From the NCBI GenBank assembly GCA_013043685.1, contig JABDNT010000026.1, positions 1-37,636 of the forward strand: a stretch of DNA of 37,636 nt, read 5' to 3'. The notes below the pieces were generated by a model. The model saw only the letters and a program-made list of their open reading frames with translations, was not told the DNA's origin and did no database searches. The DNA comes from Flavobacteriaceae bacterium. GTDB lineage: Bacteria > Bacteroidota > Bacteroidia > Flavobacteriales > Flavobacteriaceae. Position numbers and translations under genes: made by a program. The first letter of the stretch is position 1. Each line of letters opens with the position of its first letter. Below, piece after piece: positions 25,588 through 36,235 of the stretch.

Positions 25588-27891
25588 ATGAGCAAGCAAA
25601 GTAAAAGAAGAGAAGCACTGTTATATCATGCCCGTCCAAGGCCTGGTAAGATAAAAGTAGTTCCCACTAAGAAATACGCCACCCAACGAGACCTTTCCCT
25701 GGCCTATTCTCCTGGCGTTGCAGAACCCTGCCTCGAAATTGAAAAAGATGTAAATAACGCTTATCGTTACACGAATAAGGGTAATCTTGTGGCCGTAATA
25801 TCCAATGGTACAGCCGTATTAGGCCTTGGGAATATTGGTCCGGAAGCGTCGAAACCCGTTATGGAAGGTAAAGGATTACTATTCAAGATCTTTGCAGATA
25901 TAGATGTTTTCGATATTGAAGTGAATACGGAAAACATTGACGCTTTCATCGAAACCGTTAAAAACATTGCTCCAACTTTTGGAGGAATCAACCTGGAAGA
26001 TATTAAGGCGCCGGAAGCCTTCGAGATAGAACGCAGACTGAAGGAAGAACTTGATATTCCTGTTATGCATGACGATCAGCACGGAACCGCTATAATTTCG
26101 GCGGCTGCGCTGTTGAATGCCCTGGAAATTGCTGAAAAGGAAATTGAGAAGGTGAATATAGTTATTAGCGGTGCAGGAGCAGCCGCAGTTTCCTGTACCC
26201 GATTGTACAAGGCATTCGGAGCGAATTCAGAAAATATAGTAATGCTGGACAGTAAAGGAGTGATACGCAAGGATCGTGAAGATCTTACGAAAGAGAAAGC
26301 CGAGTTCGCTACCGAAAGAAAGATCGATACCCTGGAGGAAGCGATGAAAGATGCTGACGTTTTTGTTGGACTTTCCATCGCCGACATAGTAAACCCGGAA
26401 ATGTTACTTAGCATGGCCGATACGCCGATCGTGTTCGCTATGGCTAATCCCGATCCGGAAATAGGATATAGACTGGCCGTCGATACCCGCGATGATATTA
26501 TTATGGCAACAGGACGAAGTGATCACCCAAACCAGGTTAATAATGTGCTTGGTTTTCCCTTTATTTTCCGAGGCGCACTGGATGTGCGGGCTTCCAAGAT
26601 CAATGAAGCCATGAAAATGGCTGCAGTTAAAGCCCTGGCAGACCTTGCCAAAGAGCCTGTGCCCGAGCAGGTCAATATAGCCTATGGCGAGACCCGGCTA
26701 ACTTTTGGTAAGGATTATATTATTCCAAAACCCTTCGACCCCCGTTTGATAGCAGCGGTACCTCCGGCAGTGGCCAAAGCTGCAATGGAAAGTGGAGTGG
26801 CCACTTCAGAAATCGCCGATTGGGAGACCTATAAGGATGAACTATACGAACGTATGGGCAGTGACAATAAGATTATTCGCCTTATGTATAATCGCGCCAG
26901 AATGCACCCGAAACGCATAGTATTTGCAGAAGCAGATAGCCTGGATGTGTTAAAAGCGGCACAGATAGTTTTTGAAGAGGGTATTGGTATTCCAATTCTT
27001 TTGGGTAGACGAAACGTTATCCACGAGCTTATGAAAGAAATTGAATTTGAAGAAGAAGGTATCCAGGTCATAGACCCTAAGAGTGATGAACAGTTGGAAA
27101 AGGTTTCAGATTACGCTAAAATCCATTGGAATAAAAGAAAGCGAAATGGAATCACTTTTTATGATGCTAAAAGATTAATGCGGGAACGCAACTATTTTGC
27201 TGCAATGATGGTAAATGAGGGTGATGCCGACGGAATGATCTCGGGTTATACAAGAGCGTATCCTACCGTACTCAGACCCGTATTGGAAACTATCGGGCGG
27301 TTTGAAAGTGTGAAGCGCGTCGCAACCACTAATCTTATGCTTACAAAACGGGGCCCGATGTTTTTATCAGACACGTCCATAAACATTGATCCTAATGCTC
27401 ATGAATTGGCGAAGATTGCCCAGATGACAAACTATACCATGAAATTATTTGGCCTTGCACCTGTGATCGCGATGATCTCCTATACTAATTTTGGCTCTTC
27501 AAAGGATCCCCATGCCAGGAAGGTTAAGGAGGCAGTAGCTTTATTGCACAAGTCGAATCCGGATATGCATGTAGATGGCGAGTTACAAGTTGATTTTGCA
27601 TTGAATCCTACATTATTAAAGGAAAATTTCCCTTTTTCAAAACTCGCAGGAAAGAAAGTGAATGCATTGATTTTTCCAAATCTTGATTCGGCGAATAGCA
27701 ACTACAAATTACTTAAAGAGCTTAATGCCGTCGAGTCCATTGGACCTATTATGTTAGGAATGAAAAAACCGGTGCATATACTTCAGTTGGGAGCCAGTGT
27801 TGAGGAGATCGTAAATATGGCTGCCGTAGCAGTAATAGACGCACAACAAAAAGAAAAACGCGACGAGGAAGAAGTGGTTAAAAAGGCATAG
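25588..27891 (+). CDS. maeB: NADP-dependent malic enzyme with phosphotransacetylase-like domain
   Basis: The protein (767 aa) has the two-part MaeB architecture. Residues 1-425 form the malic enzyme, which oxidatively decarboxylates malate to pyruvate with NADP+: [12 protein letters not shown], the metal-site segment MHDDQHGTA and the nucleotide-binding [10 protein letters not shown] are all visible. Residues about 430-757 resemble phosphate acetyltransferase ([32 protein letters not shown]). In studied MaeB proteins this part is regulatory and responds to acetyl-CoA rather than catalysing acetyl transfer. The enzyme supplies NADPH and pyruvate when cells grow on organic acids or proteins. 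It stands between queG and ruvA with its own likely promoter. Confidence 0.96.
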   Translation: MSKQSKRREALLYHARPRPGKIKVVPTKKYATQRDLSLAYSPGVAEPCLEIEKDVNNAYRYTNKGNLVAVISNGTAVLGLGNIGPEASKPVMEGKGLLFKIFADIDVFDIEVNTENIDAFIETVKNIAPTFGGINLEDIKAPEAFEIERRLKEELDIPVMHDDQHGTAIISAAALLNALEIAEKEIEKVNIVISGAGAAAVSCTRLYKAFGANSENIVMLDSKGVIRKDREDLTKEKAEFATERKIDTLEEAMKDADVFVGLSIADIVNPEMLLSMADTPIVFAMANPDPEIGYRLAVDTRDDIIMATGRSDHPNQVNNVLGFPFIFRGALDVRASKINEAMKMAAVKALADLAKEPVPEQVNIAYGETRLTFGKDYIIPKPFDPRLIAAVPPAVAKAAMESGVATSEIADWETYKDELYERMGSDNKIIRLMYNRARMHPKRIVFAEADSLDVLKAAQIVFEEGIGIPILLGRRNVIHELMKEIEFEEEGIQVIDPKSDEQLEKVSDYAKIHWNKRKRNGITFYDAKRLMRERNYFAAMMVNEGDADGMISGYTRAYPTVLRPVLETIGRFESVKRVATTNLMLTKRGPMFLSDTSINIDPNAHELAKIAQMTNYTMKLFGLAPVIAMISYTNFGSSKDPHARKVKEAVALLHKSNPDMHVDGELQVDFALNPTLLKENFPFSKLAGKKVNALIFPNLDSANSNYKLLKELNAVESIGPIMLGMKKPVHILQLGASVEEIVNMAAVAVIDAQQKEKRDEEEVVKKA

Positions 27892-27901
27892 TGAATTTCG
27901 T

Positions 27902-27926
27902 ATTTGCAAGGATGGCAGATGCAAAT
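27902..27926. promoter_or_regulatory. Inverted repeat upstream of the ruvA promoter
   Basis: ATTTGCA (27902-27908) and TGCAAAT (27920-27926) are perfect 7-bp arms with an 11-nt spacer. The dyad ends 8 nt before the -7 element at 27935-27942 and so covers the -33 region, a normal place for an operator. It has no following T-run, so it is not the maeB terminator. Confidence 0.4.
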
Positions 27927-27934
27927 AATTATAC

Positions 27935-27942
27935 TATATTTG
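27935..27942 (+). promoter_or_regulatory. -7 element of the ruvA-sprA promoter
   Basis: TATATTTG, the same octamer as before rimP and ruvB, lies 25 nt before the ruvA ATG at 27968. A TTG at 27904-27906 is 28 nt upstream, longer than the usual spacer. Confidence 0.55.
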
Positions 27943-27967
27943 GGGGCAATTAACTTTTTATTAACGA

Positions 27968-28549
27968 ATGATCACCCACATACAGGGCAGGCTTGTAGAG
28001 AAGAATCCGACGGAGGTAATTGTTGACTGTAATGGGGTGGGTTATTTTATAAATATTTCGTTACATACGTTCTCTCAACTCCCCTCAGGAGAAAATGTAA
28101 AATTGTACACGCATTTGTTGGTTCGGGAAGACTCTCATACATTGTATGGATTCTCAGGTAAAACGGAGCGTGAAATATTCAGACTGTTACTATCTGTATC
28201 AGGTATAGGGGCTAGTATAGCAAGAACAATGCTTTCTTCGCTTTCACCGCAACAGGTGATGGAAGCCATCGCTTCCGAAGATGTGGCCACAATACAGTCT
28301 GTTAAGGGAATTGGAACCAAAACTGCACAGCGTGCGGTTCTGGATTTGAAGGACAAAATAATTAAAGTGTATGGGCTCGATGATGTTTCTGTAATTTCGA
28401 GCAATACGAATAAAAATGAAGCGTTATCAGCATTGGAGACTCTCGGGTTTGCTCGCAAGCAGACAGAAAAAGTTTGCGATAAGATATTAAAAGAGCAACC
28501 TGAAGCATCGGTGGAGGAGATAATAAAACAAGCTTTAAAAAATTTGTAA
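27968..28549 (+). CDS. ruvA: Holliday junction branch migration protein RuvA
   Basis: RuvA (193 aa) binds the four-way junction and loads RuvB. The N-terminal OB-fold begins MITHIQGRLVEKNPTEVIVDCNGVGYFI, which is characteristic. Two helix-hairpin-helix motifs follow (VSGIGASIARTML and VKGIGTKTAQRAVLDL). The flexible linker (SSNTNKNEA) leads to domain III (EALSALETLGFARKQ), which contacts RuvB. The length is normal. The gene starts an apparent operon with sprA, which begins 3 nt after the ruvA stop. I remember the order ruvA-sprA as common in flavobacteria; if so the coupling is of long standing. Confidence 0.97.
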   Translation: MITHIQGRLVEKNPTEVIVDCNGVGYFINISLHTFSQLPSGENVKLYTHLLVREDSHTLYGFSGKTEREIFRLLLSVSGIGASIARTMLSSLSPQQVMEAIASEDVATIQSVKGIGTKTAQRAVLDLKDKIIKVYGLDDVSVISSNTNKNEALSALETLGFARKQTEKVCDKILKEQPEASVEEIIKQALKNL

Positions 28550-28552
28550 ACA

Positions 28553-31500
28553 TTGGGCGCAAAACATTACGATTACAAAAAGGGCTTTTTTAAGCTTTTG
28601 TTTATTTTAGGAATCATTTTTGGCAGCTTAAGCACAGTACAGGCGCAGGATACCACCAGTACAGGATTTGAAATGGGGAGATTGGAGTTGCCGAACCCTC
28701 AAAGTATTCAAGACCTTTATCGATACGACCCAATTACAGATCGTTATATCTACACCCAGGCAATTGGCGACCTGGATATTACATATCCCATAATACTTAC
28801 ACCCGAAGAATATCAGGAACTCATTCTGAAAGAGCAAATGAAAGCCTATTTCAAGGATAAGATCGATGCTCAGGACGGTAGAAAGGAAGGTTCGGAAGAG
28901 CTGCAAAAGAATTTACTGCCAACATTTTATGTAAATAGTAATTTCTTCGAGACTGTTTTCGGAGGGAATACAATTGAAGTAATACCACAGGGTAGTGTGG
29001 AAATGGATCTCGGGATTTTATACACCAAACAGGATAACCCTTCATTCTCACCCCGAAACCGGAGAAACCTATCCTTCGATTTTGACCAAAGGATCAGTTT
29101 GAGCTTATTGGGAAAAGTAGGAACACGACTTCAGGTGACGGCCAATTACGATACACAGTCTACTTTCGATTTTCAGAATCAGATAAAACTTGAATACACC
29201 CCTACGGAGGATGATATTATCCAAAAGATCGAAGTGGGTAATGTTAATATGCCCTTGAACAGTAGTCTCATTCAGGGAGCTCAAAGCCTGTTCGGGGTAA
29301 AGACTCAGTTGCAGTTTGGTAAAACTACGATCACAGGAGTATTTTCCGAACAACAATCGGAAACCCGATCGGTTGTAGCCGAAGGTGGTGCAACGGTTAC
29401 AGACTTCGAAGTATTTGCACTTGAATATGATGAAAACCGCCACTTTTTCCTGGCGCATTACTTTCGGGATAATTACGACAGAGTCCTGGAACGATATCCT
29501 TTTATAAATTCCAATGTCCAGATTACAAGGGCTGAGGTATGGATCACCAACCGCTCCAACAGAACTGAAAATGTCAGGAATATTGTGGCATTACAGGATA
29601 TTGGGGAAGCTAACCCTGAAAATATTGGACTCGATGTTCCACCCGGTGGATTCATCAACAGGCCGCCTAATTCTCTCGCTGACAACGGTAATAACGACTT
29701 TAACCCTTTCGGAATTGATGATCCGTCCATACAATCGATTCTGAATCCGGCCATTCGAGATATCGCCACAGTGCGACAGGGATTTAGTGGAGTAGCAGTA
29801 AATGAGGGTATCGACTACGTTACACTGGAAAATGCAAGAAGACTGCAGCCAAATGAATATCGACTAAACAGCCAGTTAGGATATATATCCTTAAATCAGC
29901 GGTTGAATAACGATGAGGTACTCGGAGTTTCATTTCAATATACGGTTAATGGAAAAGTATACCAGGTAGGGGAATTTTCTAACGATGGAGTTGAAGCTAC
30001 CGGACCCACGATTCAAGGTGAACAAGGTTTACCGCCAGAAGGCGGATTGCCCCAGAACCTGGTTGTGAAACTTCTGAAGAGTAATATTACAAACGTGAAT
30101 GAACCACTTTGGGATATTATGATGAAGAACATTTATGGCCTTGGTGCATTTCAGCTGGAACAGGAAGATTTTAGATTGAACATTTTCTATACAGATCCTT
30201 CTCCACTGAATTATATTATCCCGGCACCCGGCACAGCAGAATTTCCGGCCGTGGACCTTCCTGAAGATGTGGATGACACTATCTTACTGAATGTCTTTAA
30301 TCTCGACAGACTAAATTTCAACAGCGATCCACAGCAAGGCGGTGACGGATTCTTCGATTTTCTCCCAGGAATTACGGTGGATACACAGAACGGGCAGATC
30401 ATATTCACCAGTGTCGAACCATTCGGGGAATACCTGTTTAACAAATTGGATAATACTCCTGGCGGCCCGGAAAATTATAATATCCCGTCCACGTACAATG
30501 CCAACCAGAATAAGTATGTATTCAGGGAACTATATACTTCAACCAAAACGATAGCAGAGCAGGAACAAAGTGATAAGAACAAATTCCAGCTGAAAGGAAC
30601 TTACAAATCAACAGGTGCCGACGGTATTCCTATCGGGGCTTTTAATGTACCTCCCGGGTCGGTTACGGTAACCGCTGGTGGCAGAGTACTTGTTGAAGGT
30701 GTGGACTATACGGTAAATTACCAGTTAGGTCGTGTTCAGATCCTTGATCCGGCATTGTTGAATTCGAATACGCCAATTCAGATTACTACTGAGAACAATA
30801 CTTTGTTCGGACAGCAAACCAAAAGATTTACAGGGCTTAATGTTGAGCATCAATTCAATGAGAATTTCCAAATCGGTGCGACTTACCTGAATCTAAATGA
30901 ACGACCTCTTACCCAGAAATCCTCTTATAATGTAGAGCCGATCAACAATACGATTTTCGGATTTAATGCGAATTTCTCGACCGAAGTTCCATTCCTCACA
31001 AGATTGGTGAATAAATTACCCAATATCGACACCGATGTGGAATCGAATCTATCGGTGCGCGGTGAATTTGCATATCTCTTGCCAGGAGCTCCCAAAGTGG
31101 CCGATTTCGATGGGAAGGCCACAGTGTATGTGGACGATTTTGAGGCCTCTCAAACAGAATTAGATGTTAAAGCGCCGCTTAGCTGGTTCCTTTCCAGTAC
31201 ACCTATTGGTTTCGGAGGTGAGCAAGCAAACGGTAATCTTGCTTACAACTACAACAGGGCGAAATTAGCATGGTACACGATCGATCCGATATTCTATAGT
31301 AGTCAGCGACCCGAAGGTATCGATGATGAGGACCTTTCGTCCCCATTTACGAGGCGTGTATTCAGGGATGAGATCTTTCCGAACCAGGATATTATCCAGG
31401 GTCAAACGCAGGCGTTATTCTCGTTAGATTTGGCATATTATCCCAGCGAAAGAGGACCGTATAACTATAATCCGGAACTTGGTGGTGGAAATGACTTACC

Positions 31501-34500
31501 AAATCCTGACACCAGGTTCGCGGGTATATCGCGACAACTTACCACTACAGATTTTGAACGATCCAATGTAGAATATATCCAGTTCTGGCTAATGGATCCG
31601 TTTATCTATGAAGAAAATTCAGGCAACCCCGGAGGATTGTTGAGGTTTAACCTTGGAAATATATCTGAGGATGTACTGAAGGATGGACGGAAGCAATATG
31701 AAAATGGTCTGCCCGAAGACGGAGGGATAACGAACACCACCCCAACAGCTTGGGGTAAAGTGCCCACCAATCAATCACTGGTTTATACCTTCGATACCGA
31801 GGGGGAGCAACGTACTAATCAGGATATTGGGTACGACGGGATAAATGATGCTGCTGAAGCGACTATGTTCCCCGAGTTTGCCGGTCTTCCCGATCCATCC
31901 GGTGATAACTACCTGTATTTCCTTCAGGCCGAAGGAAATATCTTAGAGCGTTATCTTCAGTATAATGGTGTGGAAGGAAACTCGCCGGTGGAAGTTGGTG
32001 ACACTAACAGAGGATCTACACCCCAACCCGATGTTGAGGATATCAACCGTGATAATACCATGAACACGGTAGACAGTTATTTTGAGTACGATATTGAGAT
32101 CCGGAGCGATATGCTCGATCCTGCTACCAACGATTATGTAACGGATGTTAAAGAACTTGACGTTACACTTCAAAACAATGAAACTATTCCGGTTCGCTGG
32201 GTACAATTTAAAATCCCAATAAGTGAACCAGACCGCGCTGTTAACGGAATTGCAGATTACAGGTCTATTCGCTTTATGAGGATGTACTTAAGTGGATTTT
32301 CCCAGAATACCATCCTTAGATTTGGTGCGTTAGACCTGGTGCGTGGAGATTATCGTCGATACATTCAGACTCTCGATATCACAGGTGAAGATCCGGAAAT
32401 GGATGACACGATTTTCGAAAATGAGGCAGTAAATATTGAGCAGAACGAGAACAGGATCCCGATTCCATATGTACTTCCTCCCGGAGTAATTCGTGAAGAA
32501 CTTAACAACAATAACAATATTATAAGACAGAATGAACAGTCTCTTGCCTTGCGGGTTACTGGTCTTGAACCGGGTGACGGCCGTGGAGTCTACAAGAATT
32601 TCAATGTGGACATGCGGCAATATGAAAACCTGGAGATGTTCATCCATGCGGAATCACTCCTCAATGAAACGGCGCTTGGTGATGGAGATATGGTTGCCTT
32701 TATGAGATTAGGTAATGACCTTAACCAAAACTTCTACGAAATCCAGATTCCCTTAAATCCAACGGCTTTCAATGTTTCGTCCGCTGAAGATATCTGGCCT
32801 ATTGAGAATCGTTTGAATTTACCATTGCGATTACTACAGGAGGCAAAGACCCGTACCCTTGGTGATCCGAATAACAATCCTACAGAGCTGCAGTTCTTTG
32901 ATCAATCTGAACTGGATCCGGGATCTGTAGATGGTCCGGAGAATGATCTGCGTATTGGTATTTTAGGTAATCCGAGTTTTGGTGCGGTGCGAGTTGTGAT
33001 GCTCGGACTTAAAAATTCCACCACCAATGATATATCTGGAGAGGTTTGGTTTAACGAACTTCGTCTGTCAGAACTAAAGAACCAGGGAGGTTGGGCTGCG
33101 GTAGCCAGTATGGATGCTAACCTGGCCGATTTTGCCAATGTGAGTGCAACCGCAGGAAAGAGTACGATTGGATTTGGTTCGATCGAACAGGGCCCGAACC
33201 AAAGAAGCCGGGAGGATGCCCAGCAATATGATGTAGTAACCAATGTGAATCTTGGACAATTATTACCGCAAAAATGGGGTGTCCAGCTTCCATTCAACTA
33301 TGGTCGTTCGGAAGAACTCATAACCCCTCAGTTCGATCCTGAATTTGACGATATCGAATTAGACGCCCGACTAGACAATACGACCGATGCAGCGGAGCGA
33401 GACAGGATAAAAGAACAAGCTGAAGATTATACAAGGAGACAGAGTATTAACTTCATCGGTGTGAGAAAGGATCGCACGAGTGAAAAGCCTCCAATGCCTT
33501 ATGATATCTCAAATTTCACTTTCTCATATTCCTACAACCAGGTGGACCACCGGGATTTTGAGATAGAGGAAGCTCTCGATCAGAATGTGAGAGTGGGTGG
33601 AACGTACAACTACAATTTCATTCAGAAACCATTTGAACCTTTCGTTAAGAACGATTCGCTTTTTACAGGAAAATACTGGAAGTTCCTTAAAGATTTGAAC
33701 ATTAATTACCTTCCTACCAATATTTCCGTTAGTTCTAATATTATTAGACAATACAACGAGCAGAAGTTTCGAGAGATCAATCTGGCCAGAAACCTTAAAC
33801 CGGTGCCTCAGCTTTTCCAGAGGAACTTCCTTTTCGATTGGCAGTATACCATTAATTATAACCTAACAAAATCATTGCGTTTTAATTTCAATGCATCGAA
33901 TAATCGTATTATTAATAACTATATCACACCCGAGCTTCTGGATGATGGTAATGTAATTTATAATGTAGATAATACAATTGGTATATGGGATGGTTTCTTT
34001 GATGTTGGGGAACCGAATCAGCATTTCCAATCCTTACAGGTAAATTATGATTTGCCGTTCGACAAATTTCCATTCCTGAAGTTTATTCGGGCAACGTATT
34101 CCTACCAGGGAGATTTTCAATGGCAGGATGGTAGTGACCTTCTTAGTAATATTCCATTTCCGATTGGTGGAGAAGATCCGGAATTCTTCGATTTGGGGAA
34201 TTCAGTACAAAATGCAAGTACTCATAGAATTAACTCCAACCTGGATATGAACACCTTCTACAAGTATATTGGACTTACGAAGATAGAGGCGGGGGACAGA
34301 GGTGCCGGAAGAGGAGGCAGTAGTGGTCCCGGAAGGGGAGGAAATGAAAAAGGAGGTAAAGCTTCCAAAGGTGGTGATGATGGAAAAAATAATAAGAAAG
34401 CAGAAGATCCCCGCTTAGGATCTGGGGGTGGTGCAGCCGGTGGTGGTGCAGGAGGCAGAACCGGTTTGAGTGGAGGAGCTAAGGCAGCAAACACATTAAT

Positions 34501-35827
34501 AGGTATAGCCACTTCCATTAAAAAGATTCAAATAAATTACCAGGAAAACAATGGTATTTACCTTCCCGGATATACACGCTCAATTGGAATGTTAGGTACC
34601 CTGAAACCGACTGCTGGATTTGTATTCGGAAGCCAGAGAGAGGTCCGCGAATTAGCAGCTCGTAAAGGATGGTTAACCCTCTATCCTGAGTTTAACGAAC
34701 AATACACTGAAGTAGAAAACAGGCAATTGGATTGGCAGGTTAATACGGAGATTCTACCAGATCTTAAAATCGATTTTAACGGTAACAGGATCTATTCTGA
34801 AAATTATGCAGAGAATTATATCGTGGAAGACGGGTTGTATAGATCGCTAACACCATACGCTTCAGGAAATTTTAGCATTTCAACGCTTCTTATATCGACA
34901 GCTTTCAGTTCGAGTGATGAATTCGGGTCAGCTCCTTTTGATGACTTCAGAAGCAACCGAATTATCATAGCTAACAGGTTAGCTGAGGACTTTTACGGGA
35001 CTACCGGCTTCCCTCGTGATGAGGAAGGATTCCCGGTAGGATTTGGGAAAACGAGTCAGGATGTACTTCTGCCGGCTTTCCTTTCAGCTTATAAAGGAAG
35101 CGATGCTTCCAGCGAGAAAACGGGTATATTCAGGGATGTGCCGCTACCCAACTGGGATTTAAAGTATACCGGATTCATGAAGTTGGACTGGTTTAAAAAA
35201 CGATTTAAAAGATTCTCTATCCAGCATGGTTACAGGGCTGGTTACACGGTGAATCAGTTTCAGACCAATCTTGATTATGATCCTGTGAATCCAACAGCCA
35301 CAGATCAGGCAGGAAACTTTAAACCTCAGACCTTCCTCACCAATGTGAACTTGACGGAACAATTCTCCCCGTTGATTCGCGTGGATTTCGAAATGAAGAA
35401 TTCTGTGAAAATACTGGCAGAATTGAGAAAAGACAGGGCATTGTCCTTGAGTTTTGCCAACAATTTGATGACTGAAATCCAGGGCGATGAAATTGTGATC
35501 GGGTTGGGATACAGGATAAAAGATCTGCGAATAGGCACAAACTTCGGCGGGAAAAAGAAAATACTTAAGAGTGATCTCAATTTCAAGTTGGACCTGTCCC
35601 GAAGGGATAATAAGACGATTATTCGATATCTGGATATTGAAAACAATCAGACAACGGCGGGGCAGACGATCTACGGTATTCAATTCACTGCCGATTATGC
35701 CTTAAGTAAAAACCTAACTGCACTGTTCTACTATGACCATACATTCTCTGAGTATGCAATTTCCACGGCATTCCCACAGACTACAATTAGGAGTGGTATT
35801 ACATTGCGATACAATTTTGGAAACTAA
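28553..35827 (+). CDS. sprA: SprA, outer-membrane translocon of the type IX secretion system (gliding motility)
   Basis: SprA is the very large outer-membrane barrel through which type IX secretion substrates cross; it is needed for gliding in motile flavobacteria. The 2424-aa length is that of SprA (about 2300-2500). A signal peptide (about 12-31, ending VQAQ) comes first. Long beta-rich regions include repeats of polar beta strands and the segment VADFDGKATVYVDDFEAS. A Gly/Ser/Lys-rich low-complexity stretch lies at about 1914-1977. The C-terminus (TIRSGITLRYNFGN) is a typical last barrel strand ending in aromatic and Asn residues. The start is TTG 28553, 3 nt after the ruvA stop; no closer ATG would keep the signal peptide. 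gcvH follows after 27 nt. Confidence 0.95.
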   Translation: MGAKHYDYKKGFFKLLFILGIIFGSLSTVQAQDTTSTGFEMGRLELPNPQSIQDLYRYDPITDRYIYTQAIGDLDITYPIILTPEEYQELILKEQMKAYFKDKIDAQDGRKEGSEELQKNLLPTFYVNSNFFETVFGGNTIEVIPQGSVEMDLGILYTKQDNPSFSPRNRRNLSFDFDQRISLSLLGKVGTRLQVTANYDTQSTFDFQNQIKLEYTPTEDDIIQKIEVGNVNMPLNSSLIQGAQSLFGVKTQLQFGKTTITGVFSEQQSETRSVVAEGGATVTDFEVFALEYDENRHFFLAHYFRDNYDRVLERYPFINSNVQITRAEVWITNRSNRTENVRNIVALQDIGEANPENIGLDVPPGGFINRPPNSLADNGNNDFNPFGIDDPSIQSILNPAIRDIATVRQGFSGVAVNEGIDYVTLENARRLQPNEYRLNSQLGYISLNQRLNNDEVLGVSFQYTVNGKVYQVGEFSNDGVEATGPTIQGEQGLPPEGGLPQNLVVKLLKSNITNVNEPLWDIMMKNIYGLGAFQLEQEDFRLNIFYTDPSPLNYIIPAPGTAEFPAVDLPEDVDDTILLNVFNLDRLNFNSDPQQGGDGFFDFLPGITVDTQNGQIIFTSVEPFGEYLFNKLDNTPGGPENYNIPSTYNANQNKYVFRELYTSTKTIAEQEQSDKNKFQLKGTYKSTGADGIPIGAFNVPPGSVTVTAGGRVLVEGVDYTVNYQLGRVQILDPALLNSNTPIQITTENNTLFGQQTKRFTGLNVEHQFNENFQIGATYLNLNERPLTQKSSYNVEPINNTIFGFNANFSTEVPFLTRLVNKLPNIDTDVESNLSVRGEFAYLLPGAPKVADFDGKATVYVDDFEASQTELDVKAPLSWFLSSTPIGFGGEQANGNLAYNYNRAKLAWYTIDPIFYSSQRPEGIDDEDLSSPFTRRVFRDEIFPNQDIIQGQTQALFSLDLAYYPSERGPYNYNPELGGGNDLPNPDTRFAGISRQLTTTDFERSNVEYIQFWLMDPFIYEENSGNPGGLLRFNLGNISEDVLKDGRKQYENGLPEDGGITNTTPTAWGKVPTNQSLVYTFDTEGEQRTNQDIGYDGINDAAEATMFPEFAGLPDPSGDNYLYFLQAEGNILERYLQYNGVEGNSPVEVGDTNRGSTPQPDVEDINRDNTMNTVDSYFEYDIEIRSDMLDPATNDYVTDVKELDVTLQNNETIPVRWVQFKIPISEPDRAVNGIADYRSIRFMRMYLSGFSQNTILRFGALDLVRGDYRRYIQTLDITGEDPEMDDTIFENEAVNIEQNENRIPIPYVLPPGVIREELNNNNNIIRQNEQSLALRVTGLEPGDGRGVYKNFNVDMRQYENLEMFIHAESLLNETALGDGDMVAFMRLGNDLNQNFYEIQIPLNPTAFNVSSAEDIWPIENRLNLPLRLLQEAKTRTLGDPNNNPTELQFFDQSELDPGSVDGPENDLRIGILGNPSFGAVRVVMLGLKNSTTNDISGEVWFNELRLSELKNQGGWAAVASMDANLADFANVSATAGKSTIGFGSIEQGPNQRSREDAQQYDVVTNVNLGQLLPQKWGVQLPFNYGRSEELITPQFDPEFDDIELDARLDNTTDAAERDRIKEQAEDYTRRQSINFIGVRKDRTSEKPPMPYDISNFTFSYSYNQVDHRDFEIEEALDQNVRVGGTYNYNFIQKPFEPFVKNDSLFTGKYWKFLKDLNINYLPTNISVSSNIIRQYNEQKFREINLARNLKPVPQLFQRNFLFDWQYTINYNLTKSLRFNFNASNNRIINNYITPELLDDGNVIYNVDNTIGIWDGFFDVGEPNQHFQSLQVNYDLPFDKFPFLKFIRATYSYQGDFQWQDGSDLLSNIPFPIGGEDPEFFDLGNSVQNASTHRINSNLDMNTFYKYIGLTKIEAGDRGAGRGGSSGPGRGGNEKGGKASKGGDDGKNNKKAEDPRLGSGGGAAGGGAGGRTGLSGGAKAANTLIGIATSIKKIQINYQENNGIYLPGYTRSIGMLGTLKPTAGFVFGSQREVRELAARKGWLTLYPEFNEQYTEVENRQLDWQVNTEILPDLKIDFNGNRIYSENYAENYIVEDGLYRSLTPYASGNFSISTLLISTAFSSSDEFGSAPFDDFRSNRIIIANRLAEDFYGTTGFPRDEEGFPVGFGKTSQDVLLPAFLSAYKGSDASSEKTGIFRDVPLPNWDLKYTGFMKLDWFKKRFKRFSIQHGYRAGYTVNQFQTNLDYDPVNPTATDQAGNFKPQTFLTNVNLTEQFSPLIRVDFEMKNSVKILAELRKDRALSLSFANNLMTEIQGDEIVIGLGYRIKDLRIGTNFGGKKKILKSDLNFKLDLSRRDNKTIIRYLDIENNQTTAGQTIYGIQFTADYALSKNLTALFYYDHTFSEYAISTAFPQTTIRSGITLRYNFGN

Positions 35828-35854
35828 TATTTATTGAAAAAATACGATTGAATT

Positions 35855-36235
35855 ATGAGTGTACCATCAGACTTAAAATATACTAAAGACCATGAGTGGG
35901 TGCGTGTAGATGGAGAAATTGCCACTGTTGGAATTACTGATTTTGCCCAGGGAGAATTGGGTGATATCGTTTATGTTGAAGTTGAAACTGTAGATGAGAC
36001 TTTAGATAAAGACGAAGTATTTGGTACAGTGGAGGCCGTTAAAACCGTATCAGACCTGTTCCTGCCATTATCGGGGGAAATTATAGAATTCAATGAAGGA
36101 TTGGAATCAGAGCCGGAAATAGTGAATTCAGACCCGTATGGCGAAGGATGGATGGTGAAGATCAAATTTTCAAACCCCGGCGAGCTCGATGAACTACTAG
36201 ATGATGCGGGTTATAAAGAAATTATCGGGGCGTAG
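35855..36235 (+). CDS. gcvH: Glycine cleavage system H protein
   Basis: GcvH carries the lipoyl arm of the glycine cleavage system between the P, T and L proteins. The protein (126 aa) starts with [13 protein letters not shown] and has the lipoylation segment [12 protein letters not shown] with the modified lysine at K63. It ends normally. Other gcv genes are absent, so gcvH is a stand-alone gene here, as is usual in Bacteroidota. It lies 27 nt after sprA and overlaps the next gene by 35 bp. The context tells nothing about glycine metabolism and is probably just conserved gene order. Confidence 0.96.
   Translation: MSVPSDLKYTKDHEWVRVDGEIATVGITDFAQGELGDIVYVEVETVDETLDKDEVFGTVEAVKTVSDLFLPLSGEIIEFNEGLESEPEIVNSDPYGEGWMVKIKFSNPGELDELLDDAGYKEIIGA

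Noticed and set aside
34258-34518. Minus-strand frame coding a proline-rich 86-aa product
   Set aside because: It is the complement of the Gly-rich segment of sprA; GGN codons read as proline-type codons on the other strand. No start signals or homology are apparent.
35159-35683. Minus-strand frame of 174 codons inside the end of sprA
   Set aside because: It lies fully inside sprA, has no recognisable family features, and the sprA frame continues through it to a proper barrel C-terminus.
28553-35827. sprA as several fused or phage-tail genes because of its size
   Set aside because: The length, signal peptide, C-terminal barrel strand and position after ruvA all fit a normal single SprA.
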